From NCBI GenBank assembly GCA_017518185.1, contig JAFWWB010000014.1:1-48598 (forward strand): a DNA stretch of 48,598 nucleotides, in the 5' to 3' direction. Made by a program: the position numbers and the translations under genes. The notes under the pieces were generated by a model. The model was not told the DNA's origin. It made no database searches and worked only from the letters and a program-made list of their open reading frames with translations. Positions 24,915 through 32,620 of the stretch are shown here, piece after piece; position 1 is the first letter of the stretch, and every line of letters begins with the position of its first letter. Source of the DNA: Lachnospiraceae bacterium. Its GTDB lineage: Bacteria; Bacillota; Clostridia; Lachnospirales; Lachnospiraceae.

Positions 24915-26159
24915 ATGGACTGTAATTTCAATACAAGGCTCCTTCACGGAGCAACATCGGCGGGCTACGGCAACAGGGAGATCCTGCCTCCGGTATCACA
25001 GGTAACGGCATTCCGTTACGAGAGCATGGAAGAGCTGGAGAAGGTCTTTGCCCACAAGAGCATGGGCTACGCCTACACCAGGATAGGAAATCCCACTGTC
25101 GCAGCTTTTGAGCAGAGGCTTAAGGAACTGGAAGGAGGCGTCGGCGCAGTCTGCTGCAGCAGCGGCATGGCAGCCATCACGGCGGCACTGCTGGCGGTCT
25201 GTGAGAGCGGCAGCGAGATCATCGCGGGAAACGGCCTTTACGGCGGCACCATAGACCTTTTAAAGGATCTGGAGCGCTTCGGCATCCATACGGTATACGC
25301 TAAAGCCCTGAGCCCTGATGTGGTGTCGGAACTTATAAACGAACGTACAAGGGTGATATTCGGGGAGTTGATAAGCAACCCCTCCCTTTCTGTAATAGAT
25401 GTGCCGGAGCTTTCGAAAACGGCGCATGAGGCGGGGATACCACTCTTCGTGGATTCCACGACGGCAACGCCCTATCTGGCCTCACCCCTTAAACTGGGGG
25501 CCGACGTGGTGATACACTCCACCTCCAAATACATCAACGGCGGAGGCAGCGCCATAGGCGGCGTGATCATAGACGGCGGGAAGTTCAGCTGGGATTTTGA
25601 AAAGCATAAAGCCCTGGAGGAGTTTAAGAACTATAAAAAGATGGCCTTCATAGTGAGGCTCAGGACCGACCTCTGGGAGAATCTGGGAGGCTGTATGGCC
25701 CCCATGAACGCCTTCCTCTCCTTTACGGGAGCGGACACCCTGGGCCTCAGGATGGAGCGGATCTGCGAGAATGCGGATGCCCTGGCAAAGGCCCTGGCGG
25801 AGGAAGAGGGGATCAGCGTCAACTACCTTACACTCCCGGATCATCCTTTTCACGGATATGTCGAGAAGGAGCTTAACGGAAAGGGCGGAGGGATACTCAC
25901 CTTCCGTGCAGGCTCGAAGGAAAGAGCCTTTAAGATAATAAATTCACTTAAATACGCGATGATAGCCAGCAACATAGGCGACCTGAGAACGCTGGTGATA
26001 CATCCCGCATCCACGCTCTACATACGGTCCGGAAAGGCGGAAATGGAAGCTGCCGGCGTATATGAGGACACCGTAAGGGTCAGTGTGGGAATAGAGGACA
26101 AGGAGGATCTTATCGATGACTTCAGGAAGGCGGTCAGAGGCTGTAGCGATCAACACTGA
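24915..26159 (+). CDS. O-acetylhomoserine sulfhydrylase-like PLP enzyme (MetY/Cys-Met metabolism)
   Basis: The 414-residue product is a Cys/Met metabolism PLP enzyme, most similar in layout to O-acetylhomoserine (thiol)-lyase. Start: MDCNFNTRLLHGA. Motifs: YAYTRIGNPTVAAFEQRLKELEGG (residues 52-75), SSGMAAITAALL (82-93), FVDSTTATPY with the cofactor Asp (near 180), and HSTSKYINGGG with PLP Lys205. It would join a sulfide equivalent to O-acetylhomoserine to give homocysteine. In Wolinella a MetY accepts sulfur from a protein thiocarboxylate, and the neighbours here (JAMM, E1, carriers) match that pathway. AAGGA precedes ATG 24915. Cystathionine gamma-synthase activity cannot be excluded. The next gene starts inside this one. 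Confidence 0.85.
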   Translation: MDCNFNTRLLHGATSAGYGNREILPPVSQVTAFRYESMEELEKVFAHKSMGYAYTRIGNPTVAAFEQRLKELEGGVGAVCCSSGMAAITAALLAVCESGSEIIAGNGLYGGTIDLLKDLERFGIHTVYAKALSPDVVSELINERTRVIFGELISNPSLSVIDVPELSKTAHEAGIPLFVDSTTATPYLASPLKLGADVVIHSTSKYINGGGSAIGGVIIDGGKFSWDFEKHKALEEFKNYKKMAFIVRLRTDLWENLGGCMAPMNAFLSFTGADTLGLRMERICENADALAKALAEEEGISVNYLTLPDHPFHGYVEKELNGKGGGILTFRAGSKERAFKIINSLKYAMIASNIGDLRTLVIHPASTLYIRSGKAEMEAAGVYEDTVRVSVGIEDKEDLIDDFRKAVRGCSDQH

Positions 26160-26559
26160 TCTGTACTGGCAGCTGGGTGAGCATGCCAGGCTTTCCTATC
26201 CCAATGAGTGTTGCGGGATCCTGTTCGGAAGCGTTGAGAGGAGTGATAAAAACCGGGTGGCAGTGGTCATACCGGGAGACAATTTAAGGGAGGAACCCGG
26301 ATCGCATTACGGCATCGATCCCATGACTCTGTACAGGGCCGAGAAGACCTGGGCGGGCAGAGGCTATGAGGTCATAGGCTTCTATCATTCCCATCCCGAC
26401 TGTGAGGCAGTGCTCTCGGAGGAAGACGAGCTGAAGATGGTGCCGGAACAGATATACCTGATACTTTCCGTTGACAAAACGGGCTGCCGCGGCCTCAGGG
26501 CCTGGCGAAAGAAGGACATTGAGACTGATGCAGAGGAGCTGGAGGTAAAAAGGGCATGA
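26116..26559 (+). CDS. JAMM/Mov34 (M67) metalloprotease 1
   Basis: The 147-residue product has the full JAMM zinc site: Glu31 in NECCG, His91 and His93 in FYHSHPD, Ser101 and Asp104 in LSEED. Bacterial single-domain members (QbsD, Mec+, HcyD) trim residues after the Gly-Gly of MoaD/ThiS-like sulfur carriers, or cut the amino acid from carrier-cysteine adducts. Start choice: ATG 26116 has AAGGAGG nine bases before it, though it lies 44 bases inside the upstream gene. No later start codon is available before the conserved region. The next gene begins in an ATGA overlap. Its likely target is one of the two carrier domains in this operon, perhaps the fused one next door. Confidence 0.85.
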   Translation: MTSGRRSEAVAINTDLYWQLGEHARLSYPNECCGILFGSVERSDKNRVAVVIPGDNLREEPGSHYGIDPMTLYRAEKTWAGRGYEVIGFYHSHPDCEAVLSEEDELKMVPEQIYLILSVDKTGCRGLRAWRKKDIETDAEELEVKRA

Positions 26560-28013
26560 AGATATATATATCCGCCACACTGAGATCCTTTTTCGGAAGG
26601 AACGCGGGACTTGAGGCGAGAGGAAACAACATAAATGACATCCTGCAGGAGCTCATCAGGATCTATCCCGATTCGGAGAAGGTGCTCAAGAGTGAAGACG
26701 GAAAGCCCGCTGCTTTCATACGCATCTTTGCGGGAGAAGAGGATATGACGGATCCCGCAAGGCACGGGGAGACCCTTAAAGAGGGCACGGAGCTTCTGTT
26801 TCTACCGGTGATAGCAGGCGGATCGCCCCATGTTCCCCTGGTATCCGATGAGCGGAGAAAGGAAGTGAACCTGGACGATAAGGAGATCGAGCGTTTCAAC
26901 AAGCATCTCCTCCTCAGGGAGATAGGCGTTAAGGGCCAGAAAAGGATAAAGGCCGCGAAGGTCACTGTCTTCGGGGCAGGAGCCCTGGGTTCCCCGGTGA
27001 TACAGTATCTGGCGGCAGCAGGTGTAGGAAGCATAAGGATCGTGGATCCGAATGAGGTGAGATTGGAGGATCTCCAGTGCCAGGTGCTCCACAGCCAGAG
27101 GGATCTTAAGCGCCCGAAGGCAGCCTCCGCAAAGGATAAAGTAAGGAATATCAACCGTGATATCGAGGTCACGGCTGAGAATCTGACACCTGATGCCGGG
27201 AACGTGATGAGCCTTATAGAGGGCAGCGATCTGGTGATCGACTGCTCGGATAATTTCAGATCCAGATATATCATAAACGATGCCTGCGTACTCTGGGGCA
27301 TACCCCTGGTGTTCGGCGCTGTTTACCAGTTTGAGGGCATGGTCAGCGTGCTCAACCACGAGAACGGACCATGCCTGCGCTGTCTCTTTCCAGAACCGCC
27401 TGCGCCGGGGCTTGTACCTACCTGTGCTGAGGGTGGCACCATCAGTCCCCTTTCCGGCATCATCGGGAGCATCCAGGCAAATGAAGCCCTGAAGCTGATC
27501 ATGGGAGTGGGAGAGACCCTTTCCGGCAGGCTCCTGAGGGTCGATACCTTCGGGCTGAGGACGGATCTGCTCAGGGTGAAGAAGAATGAAAGCTGCCGCA
27601 TCTGCAGCGCCAAAGCGGACATAACGGAGGTGGAGGATTTCGATTACGAGGAGTTCTGCGGTCTTAAACAGGACGAGAACGAGATACCTGTGGAGGGCTT
27701 CACCGTAGAAGAGCTGACACACAGGATAGAGAGCGGCGATCCGCTCACCATAGTGGATGTGAGGGAGCCCCACGAGCGGGCAATACTCCGTTTCCCGGGA
27801 GCGAAGGTCATACCCATAGGCCAGCTGGCAAGAAGGCAGAACGAATTAAGCCCGGACATCGATACCGTTTTCATCTGCAGGCAGGGAAAGCGGAGCATCC
27901 TGGCCATCAATACGCTGCGTGAGGCCGGCTACAAAGGCCCTATGTACAACCTCAAGGGAGGGATGGATGCCATGAAGGATGTCATCTTCTCCAACGAGGG
28001 CGGATGGCTGTAA
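26556..28013 (+). CDS. MoaD/ThiS - E1 (MoeB/ThiF) - rhodanese triple fusion
   Basis: A 485-residue protein with three sulfur-transfer domains. Residues 1-90 form a MoaD-like beta-grasp carrier ending in VIAGG (Gly88-Gly89), followed directly by more protein rather than a free end. Residues about 105-355 form an E1-type adenylating domain: nucleotide loop FGAGALGSP (139-147), zinc pairs C273-x2-C276 and C347-x2-C350, and Cys290 in VPTCAEGG, as in MoeZ/Uba4. Residues about 378-485 form a rhodanese with active loop CRQGKR (Cys441). E1-rhodanese pairs such as MoeZ load sulfur on carriers such as CysO. Here the carrier is fused to its own E1, so release or folding back is needed; the adjacent JAMM protease could cut after Gly89. 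Translation is coupled upstream (ATGA). Confidence 0.9.
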   Translation: MKIYISATLRSFFGRNAGLEARGNNINDILQELIRIYPDSEKVLKSEDGKPAAFIRIFAGEEDMTDPARHGETLKEGTELLFLPVIAGGSPHVPLVSDERRKEVNLDDKEIERFNKHLLLREIGVKGQKRIKAAKVTVFGAGALGSPVIQYLAAAGVGSIRIVDPNEVRLEDLQCQVLHSQRDLKRPKAASAKDKVRNINRDIEVTAENLTPDAGNVMSLIEGSDLVIDCSDNFRSRYIINDACVLWGIPLVFGAVYQFEGMVSVLNHENGPCLRCLFPEPPAPGLVPTCAEGGTISPLSGIIGSIQANEALKLIMGVGETLSGRLLRVDTFGLRTDLLRVKKNESCRICSAKADITEVEDFDYEEFCGLKQDENEIPVEGFTVEELTHRIESGDPLTIVDVREPHERAILRFPGAKVIPIGQLARRQNELSPDIDTVFICRQGKRSILAINTLREAGYKGPMYNLKGGMDAMKDVIFSNEGGWL

Positions 28014-28030
28014 AAATTTATATCATAGCT

Positions 28031-28094
28031 GATAAGACGCCCTGAGCAGGCCGGAAATACACCATAGCTATGGACAAGACTTTGGGCGTTTATC
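28031..28094 (+). promoter_or_regulatory. Stem-loop ahead of the encapsulin gene
   Basis: GATAAGACGCCC (28031-28042) pairs with GGGCGTTTATC (28084-28094), with one bulged G. The loop contains a perfect 12-base palindrome CCATAGCTATGG (28062-28073). This is the longest gap of the operon (113 bases). There is no T-run, so it is more likely a processing or stability element, or a protein-binding site, than a terminator. Confidence 0.5.
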
Positions 28095-28126
28095 AAATAA
28101 ATATCATTCCATGGAGGAAAAAAGAC

Positions 28127-29083
28127 ATGTCTAAAGAAGCAGAAGCAAAAGTCGGTATCAACGCGCTTGGTGCGGCAGCAGCCTATAATCTGGCCAATGT
28201 GACCAAGACAACACCCCAGTTCGGTGCGCTCACTCCCAAGTGGCTCACAAAATTCCTTGAGTTCAAGGGACTCGAGACCGGTATCTTCCGCGTGAACAGG
28301 GTCGTGGAGGGTGAGACTCCCCTGGATGTACTCTGCAGCCAGACCAAGAAGTCGGACATCATCCCCGACGGTTATGTGGAGTATGAGACGAAGCCCAGGG
28401 AGTATGTGCTCAATTCCATCTCCACCATCATCAACGTGAACACCGCTATCGAAGATGTTTACAGCGCACCCTACGATCAGGTACAGGAGCAGCTTTCCCT
28501 CGCTATCGAGTCCCTTCGTGAGCGCCAGGAGAGCCAGCTCATCAACAACGATGATTACGGCCTGTTAAAGAACGTGGCCGATTCCCAGAGGATACAGACC
28601 AGGAACGGCGCGCCCACTCCAGATGATCTGGACGAGCTCATCACAAAGGTGTGGAAGGAGCCTTCCCTCTTCCTTGCCCATCCCAGAGCCATCGCTGCCT
28701 TCGAGAGAGAGTGCACAAAGCGCGGTGTACCCCCTGTAGTCGTTAACATCGCAGGCGGCACTTTCCTTACCTGGAGAGGCATCCCCGTGATCCCTACTGA
28801 CAAGCTCCTGGTGGACGGCCTTAAGAACCCCACTTCCCAGAGCGGCAAGACCAACATACTGCTCGTCAGGACCGGCGAAGCAAAGCGCGGTGTCATCGGT
28901 CTCTTCCAGGCAAACCTGAAGAACGAGCACTCCAGAGGTCTCTCCGTGCGTTTCCGCGGCATAGACGACAAGGGTGTTGCATCATATCTCTTATCACTTT
29001 ACTGCTCCGCTGCCATACTTGCAGATGATGCGATCGCGGTACTGGAAGATGTGGAGGTAGGTGAATATTATGACTACGATTGA
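28127..29083 (+). CDS. Family 2A encapsulin shell protein (SrpI-like)
   Basis: The 318-residue product is recognised as a family 2 encapsulin, the HK97-fold shell protein of a nanocompartment. Evidence: the N-terminal arm with AAAAYNLANVTKTTPQFGALTPKW, then GIFRVNRVVEG, the middle segment LSLAIESLRERQESQLINND, the loop PTPDDLDELITKVWKEPSLFLAHPRAIAAFERECTKRGV, and the C-terminal RGIDDKGVASYLLSLYCSAAI. No cyclic-nucleotide-binding insertion is present, which fits subfamily 2A rather than 2B. Family 2A shells are known to enclose a cysteine desulfurase, and such a gene follows, overlapping by 14 bases. GGAGG lies nine bases before ATG 28127. The shell should self-assemble in the cytoplasm from many copies. 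It is the strongest pointer to an organelle-like sulfur system. Confidence 0.9.
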   Translation: MSKEAEAKVGINALGAAAAYNLANVTKTTPQFGALTPKWLTKFLEFKGLETGIFRVNRVVEGETPLDVLCSQTKKSDIIPDGYVEYETKPREYVLNSISTIINVNTAIEDVYSAPYDQVQEQLSLAIESLRERQESQLINNDDYGLLKNVADSQRIQTRNGAPTPDDLDELITKVWKEPSLFLAHPRAIAAFERECTKRGVPPVVVNIAGGTFLTWRGIPVIPTDKLLVDGLKNPTSQSGKTNILLVRTGEAKRGVIGLFQANLKNEHSRGLSVRFRGIDDKGVASYLLSLYCSAAILADDAIAVLEDVEVGEYYDYD

Positions 29084-30764
29084 TCAGGAAAGGTCTTTGG
29101 AAGAACAGGCGGGTGTGCCCGGAGCGGCGCAGTTGAGCGTTCTTGCAAATGCGCTGTTTCCCGATCTCACGGAGAGCGTGTACGGAGCTCCCACGGACGG
29201 AATGTCCTATTCCGTTCCGGAAACGCCGGTACAGGCGCCTTCAGCATCTCAGGAGCCCGTGGCAGCAGGGGTTCCCGAAACTCCGGCAGCAGCAGGGGTA
29301 ACCGCGCCGGAAACTCCCGGATACGGGCTTCCTGCGGCATATTCAGCGCCGGAGACTCCCGCCTTCAACTGGGAGGATCCCTTCGGCACCGGAGTTTCGG
29401 AGGCACCCATCTCCTACTCTCCCAGGGTGGTCTCTTCCACGCAGGCGAAGGAAGAGGACCGGAGGGTGGATGCGCCCACCTCACTTGAGGGCGACAGGGC
29501 ATCCGCTTCCGCAGCACAGGAGCAGGGTTCGTCACGCAATTCTTCCATAAGGATAGGCAGCAGGACTCTTGCCCAGATAAGGGACGACTTCCCCATCCTT
29601 AAGGAGAGGATAAACGGAAATCCCCTGGTGTGGCTGGACAACGGCGCCACCACCCAGAGGCCCAGGCAGGTGATCGACCGTCTCAGCTATTACTATGAGC
29701 ATGAAAACTCCAATGTTCACAGAGGGGCGCATACCCTTGCGGCAAAGTCCACCGACGCTTATGAAAGCGCCAGGAACACGGTAAGGGACTTCATCGGCGC
29801 GGGCTCCTCTGAGGAGATAGTCTTTGTCAGGGGAACTACCGAAGCCATAAATCTGGTGGCCAACGCCTATGTGAAGCCGCAGCTGGCTCCCGGTGACGAG
29901 ATCATCGTTTCCATACTGGAGCATCATGCCAACATCGTGCCCTGGCAGCTCATAGCCCAGAAGACAGGCGCGGTGATAAAGGTGATACCCTGCGACGAGA
30001 CCGGGCAGCTGATCCTTTCGGAGTACGAAAAGCTCTTTACGAAGCAGACGAAGTTCGTGGCAGTGACCCATGTGTCCAACGTGCTGGGTACCGTGACTCC
30101 CATAGAGGAGATCATCGCCATTGCCCATCGTCACGGCGTAAGGATACTGGTGGACGGAGCGCAGTCCGTGGCCCACATACCCGTGAACGTTTCGGCGCTG
30201 GATGCGGATTTCTTCGTGTTCTCAGGACATAAGATCTTCGCACCTACGGGCATAGGTGTGGTATACGGAAAGAAGGAGCTGCTGGAGGCGGCGGAGCCTT
30301 ATCACGGAGGCGGCAACATGATCGCGGACGTGACCTTCGAGCGCACCATCTACAACGGCCTGCCCAACAAGTTTGAGGCAGGCACCGGGAGCATAGCGGA
30401 TGCCGTAGGCCTCGGAGCGGCCCTGGAATACTTAAGCGGCATCGGAATGCCCTGCGTCTACCGCTGGGAGCATGAGCTGCTGCAGTACGGCCTTAAGGAG
30501 CTTTCCACCGTAAAGGGACTTACCCTGGTGGGAACCGCCATGAACAAGGCATCTGCCCTGGCCTTCAAGCTGGACGGGCATTCCGACGACGAGGTGGGCA
30601 AGAGGCTGGACGACTACGGCATAGCGGTGCGTACGGGACATCACTGTGCGCAGCCGGTGCTGAGGCGCTTCGGATACGAAGGCGTGGTAAGGCCTACTCT
30701 GGCGCTCTACAATTCACCTGATGACATCGATGCCATGGTGAAGGCACTGAAGAGCTTTGCATAA
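29070..30764 (+). CDS. Encapsulin-cargo cysteine desulfurase (SufS-like) with long disordered N-terminus
   Basis: The 564-residue protein has two parts. Residues 1-165 are a low-complexity extension with QLSVLANALFPDL at 21-33 and four PETP motifs (50-53, 69-72, 80-83, 94-97); extensions of this kind serve to load cysteine desulfurases into family 2A shells. Residues about 166-564 form a class V aminotransferase of the SufS type: LVWLDNGATTQRP, HHANIVPWQ, VDGAQS (362-365), SGHK with PLP Lys388, and RTGHHCAQP with persulfide Cys526. It takes sulfur from cysteine and leaves alanine. ATG 29070 has AGGTG about seven bases upstream and overlaps the encapsulin stop, so shell and cargo are translationally coupled. 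No SufE or SufU follows; TusA may accept the sulfur. Confidence 0.93.
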   Translation: MTTIDQERSLEEQAGVPGAAQLSVLANALFPDLTESVYGAPTDGMSYSVPETPVQAPSASQEPVAAGVPETPAAAGVTAPETPGYGLPAAYSAPETPAFNWEDPFGTGVSEAPISYSPRVVSSTQAKEEDRRVDAPTSLEGDRASASAAQEQGSSRNSSIRIGSRTLAQIRDDFPILKERINGNPLVWLDNGATTQRPRQVIDRLSYYYEHENSNVHRGAHTLAAKSTDAYESARNTVRDFIGAGSSEEIVFVRGTTEAINLVANAYVKPQLAPGDEIIVSILEHHANIVPWQLIAQKTGAVIKVIPCDETGQLILSEYEKLFTKQTKFVAVTHVSNVLGTVTPIEEIIAIAHRHGVRILVDGAQSVAHIPVNVSALDADFFVFSGHKIFAPTGIGVVYGKKELLEAAEPYHGGGNMIADVTFERTIYNGLPNKFEAGTGSIADAVGLGAALEYLSGIGMPCVYRWEHELLQYGLKELSTVKGLTLVGTAMNKASALAFKLDGHSDDEVGKRLDDYGIAVRTGHHCAQPVLRRFGYEGVVRPTLALYNSPDDIDAMVKALKSFA

Positions 30765-30776
30765 GACATGATATTT

Positions 30777-30815
30777 CCGGGCACTGCTCTCCGGGAACAG
30801 TGGGGCAGGGCCCGG
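30777..30815 (+). promoter_or_regulatory. Stem-loop after the desulfurase gene
   Basis: CCGGGC (30777-30782) pairs with GCCCGG (30810-30815), and inside it CACTG (30782-30786) pairs with CAGTG (30798-30802). There is no T-run. Together with the stem-loop at 28031-28094 it brackets the encapsulin-desulfurase pair, so it may protect that mRNA segment after processing. Confidence 0.45.
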
Positions 30816-30838
30816 GTTAAGAGAAAGGAAAAACGAAG

Positions 30839-31045
30839 ATGAAGATCACAGTAGCAGGAGAAAAGAAGGAAGTAGCGGACGGACTGACCGTGAGCGCTCT
30901 GATCGAGCTGGAGAATGTGGAGACACCCCAGTACGTGACGGTCTCCGTGAACGAGGAGTTTGTGGATTCCGAGGGCTTTGAGAGCACGGTGCTCAGGGAA
31001 GGCGACGAAGTCGAATTCCTTTACTTCATGGGAGGTGGCAGATAA
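30839..31045 (+). CDS. ThiS/MoaD-like sulfur carrier protein (HcyS-like)
   Basis: A 68-residue beta-grasp protein: MKITVAGEKKEVADGLTVSA, VTVSVNEEFVDS, and GDEVEFLYFMGGGR. Carriers of this family work with a C-terminal Gly-Gly that is adenylated by an E1 enzyme and turned into a thiocarboxylate. Here two residues (Gly-Arg) follow the first Gly-Gly, so the protein is probably a precursor to be trimmed, as known for QbsE and HcyS by their JAMM partners. AAAGGA precedes ATG 30839. The stop overlaps the ATG of the E1 gene (TAATG), so the two are coupled. It most likely donates sulfur to the MetY-like enzyme, or to thiazole/cysteine synthesis. Confidence 0.88.
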   Translation: MKITVAGEKKEVADGLTVSALIELENVETPQYVTVSVNEEFVDSEGFESTVLREGDEVEFLYFMGGGR

Positions 31046-31857
31046 TGGCGTTTACCAACGAACAGCTTGAACGCTATTCAAGGCACATCATCTTAAAGGA
31101 GATAGGCGCGAAGGGACAGAAGAAGCTCCTTAACGCAAAGGTGCTGATAATAGGAGCCGGCGGACTGGGAGCGCCCGCAGCGCTCTATCTCGCTGCAGCA
31201 GGTGTGGGCACCATAGGCATAGCCGACGCGGATGTGGTGGATCTTTCCAATCTGCAGAGACAGGTGATACATACCACGAACGACATAGGGAAGAGAAAGG
31301 TGGATTCCGCGGCTGAGACCATGCGTGCCATCAATCCCGATGTCACCGTGAATACCTATTATGACTTTGTCAGCAGCGTAAACATCATGGATATGATAAA
31401 GGATTACGACTTTATCCTTGACGGCACGGATAATTTCCCTGCCAAGTTCCTGATAAACGACGCCTGCGTCATGGCAAAGAAGCCTCTGAGCCATGCGGGC
31501 ATCATACGCTTCAAGGGGCAGCTCACCACCATACTTCCGGGAGAAGGCCCCTGCTACCGCTGTATCTTCAAGAATCCGCCCCCGAAGGATGCGGTGCCCA
31601 CCTGTAAGCAGGCAGGTGTCATCGGAGCCATGGGCGGCGTGATAGGTTCGCTGCAGGCCATGGAGGCCGTGAAGTACATCACCGGCGTGGGAGAGCTTCT
31701 TTCCGGATATCTCCTCACCTATGATGCGCTGAAGATGGAATTCCACAAGATCAAGCTGCCTCCCCGCGGAAAAGGCTGCGCGGTCTGCTCCGACACCCCC
31801 ACCATAACTGAGCTCATAGATTATGAGCAGGCAGCATGTGATATGAAGGCACATTAA
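31045..31857 (+). CDS. E1-like adenylyltransferase (ThiF/MoeB/HcyF type)
   Basis: The 270-residue product activates the C-terminal Gly of a sulfur carrier with ATP. Motifs: RYSRHIILKEIGAKGQKKL at the start, nucleotide loop IIGAGGLGAP (35-44), DADVVDLSNLQRQ (61-73), DGTDNFPAK (126-134), zinc pairs C170-x2-C173 and C245-x2-C248, and Cys187 in VPTCKQAG. It has no rhodanese domain, unlike the fused E1 at 26556. The stop-start overlap with the carrier gene makes that carrier the obvious partner. The sulfur could come from the desulfurase directly, from TusA, or from the rhodanese domain of the fusion protein. Confidence 0.9.
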   Translation: MAFTNEQLERYSRHIILKEIGAKGQKKLLNAKVLIIGAGGLGAPAALYLAAAGVGTIGIADADVVDLSNLQRQVIHTTNDIGKRKVDSAAETMRAINPDVTVNTYYDFVSSVNIMDMIKDYDFILDGTDNFPAKFLINDACVMAKKPLSHAGIIRFKGQLTTILPGEGPCYRCIFKNPPPKDAVPTCKQAGVIGAMGGVIGSLQAMEAVKYITGVGELLSGYLLTYDALKMEFHKIKLPPRGKGCAVCSDTPTITELIDYEQAACDMKAH

Positions 31858-31872
31858 AGAGGATAAAGCCCA

Positions 31873-32301
31873 ATGAAGATCACGATAAGAGAAGCAGATT
31901 TCAGACTTATCCTCGATCACGCCCTTGCGGAGCGTCCGGACGAGGCCTGCGGCCTTATTGCCGGCACTGACCGTGAAGACGGGGTGCGGGAGATAAAAAA
32001 GGTATATCTGCTCACAAATACCGATCATACCAACGAACACTTCTCGATAGACCCGAAGGAGCAGCTGGCGGCCATAAAGGACATGCGCGCCAACGGCCTG
32101 AGTCCTCTCGGGAACTGGCACTCCCACCCGGAGTCGCCCTCCAGGCCTTCGGAGGAGGATAAGCGCCTTGCCAACGACAGCAGGGCCAGCTATCTGATCC
32201 TCTCCCTTCAGGAGGAGGGTGATCCGGTGCTCAACGCCTTCCATGTCGAGGGTGAGCAGGGAAGCCGCGAAGTGCGGAAGGAAGAACTGGAGATCGTATA
32301 A
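31873..32301 (+). CDS. JAMM/Mov34 (M67) metalloprotease 2
   Basis: A second 142-residue JAMM protein with its own complete active site: Glu24 in PDEACG, His83 and His85 in NWHSHPES, Ser93 and Asp96 in RPSEED. It differs clearly from protease 1 (HSHPESPSRPSEED here versus HSHPDCEAVLSEED), so it is not a recent duplicate. The position 15 bases after the E1 gene and close to the free carrier suggests it trims the Gly-Arg tail of that carrier, in the manner of HcyD or QbsD. AGAGGATAAAG precedes ATG 31873. Confidence 0.87.
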   Translation: MKITIREADFRLILDHALAERPDEACGLIAGTDREDGVREIKKVYLLTNTDHTNEHFSIDPKEQLAAIKDMRANGLSPLGNWHSHPESPSRPSEEDKRLANDSRASYLILSLQEEGDPVLNAFHVEGEQGSREVRKEELEIV

Positions 32302-32305
32302 AAAA

Positions 32306-32337
32306 GGCATCAGGGCTCCTGCGGAGCCACTTCATGC
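32306..32337 (+). repeat. Stem-loop repeat B, copy 1
   Basis: GGCATCAGGGCTCC and GGAGCCACTTCATGC flank a TGC loop. A second, longer copy lies at 32723-32760. Each stands just before the ribosome binding site of a gene (TusA here, lipoprotein there). The two halves pair mainly through GGCTCC/GGAGCC and GCAT/ATGC. Confidence 0.6.
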
Positions 32338-32361
32338 AAAACCAGAAAAGGAGGAACAACC

Positions 32362-32607
32362 ATGGCAGCCATAACACCCGATGATAAGATAGACATCACA
32401 GATGTGGTGTGCCCGGTCACCTTTGTGAAGACCAAGGTGGCTCTGGAGGAAATGGACGAGGGACAGATACTGCAGGTACACATCAACGACGGTGAACCCA
32501 TACAGAACGTCCCCCGCAGCATAAAGGAAGAGGGCCACAAGGTCCTTGCCATCGACGACAACGGCGACGGAACCTATGAGCTTTTCATAGAGAAAGTCGG
32601 AGACTGA
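32362..32607 (+). CDS. TusA-like sulfur carrier protein
   Basis: An 81-residue protein of the TusA/SirA fold: ITDVVCPVTFVKTKVALEEM with the persulfide Cys17, then GQILQVHINDGEPIQNVPRS and EEGHKVLAI. The usual CPxP motif reads CPVT, a variant I associate with TusA-like proteins in sulfur-assimilation gene clusters of Firmicutes; the Cys is kept. It should accept sulfane sulfur from a cysteine desulfurase and hand it to a rhodanese or E1 partner. GGAGGAACAACC precedes ATG 32362. It is the last gene of the operon; a UUCG-loop terminator follows 13 bases after the stop. Confidence 0.88.
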   Translation: MAAITPDDKIDITDVVCPVTFVKTKVALEEMDEGQILQVHINDGEPIQNVPRSIKEEGHKVLAIDDNGDGTYELFIEKVGD

Positions 32608-32620
32608 GCCTCCCATAAAT

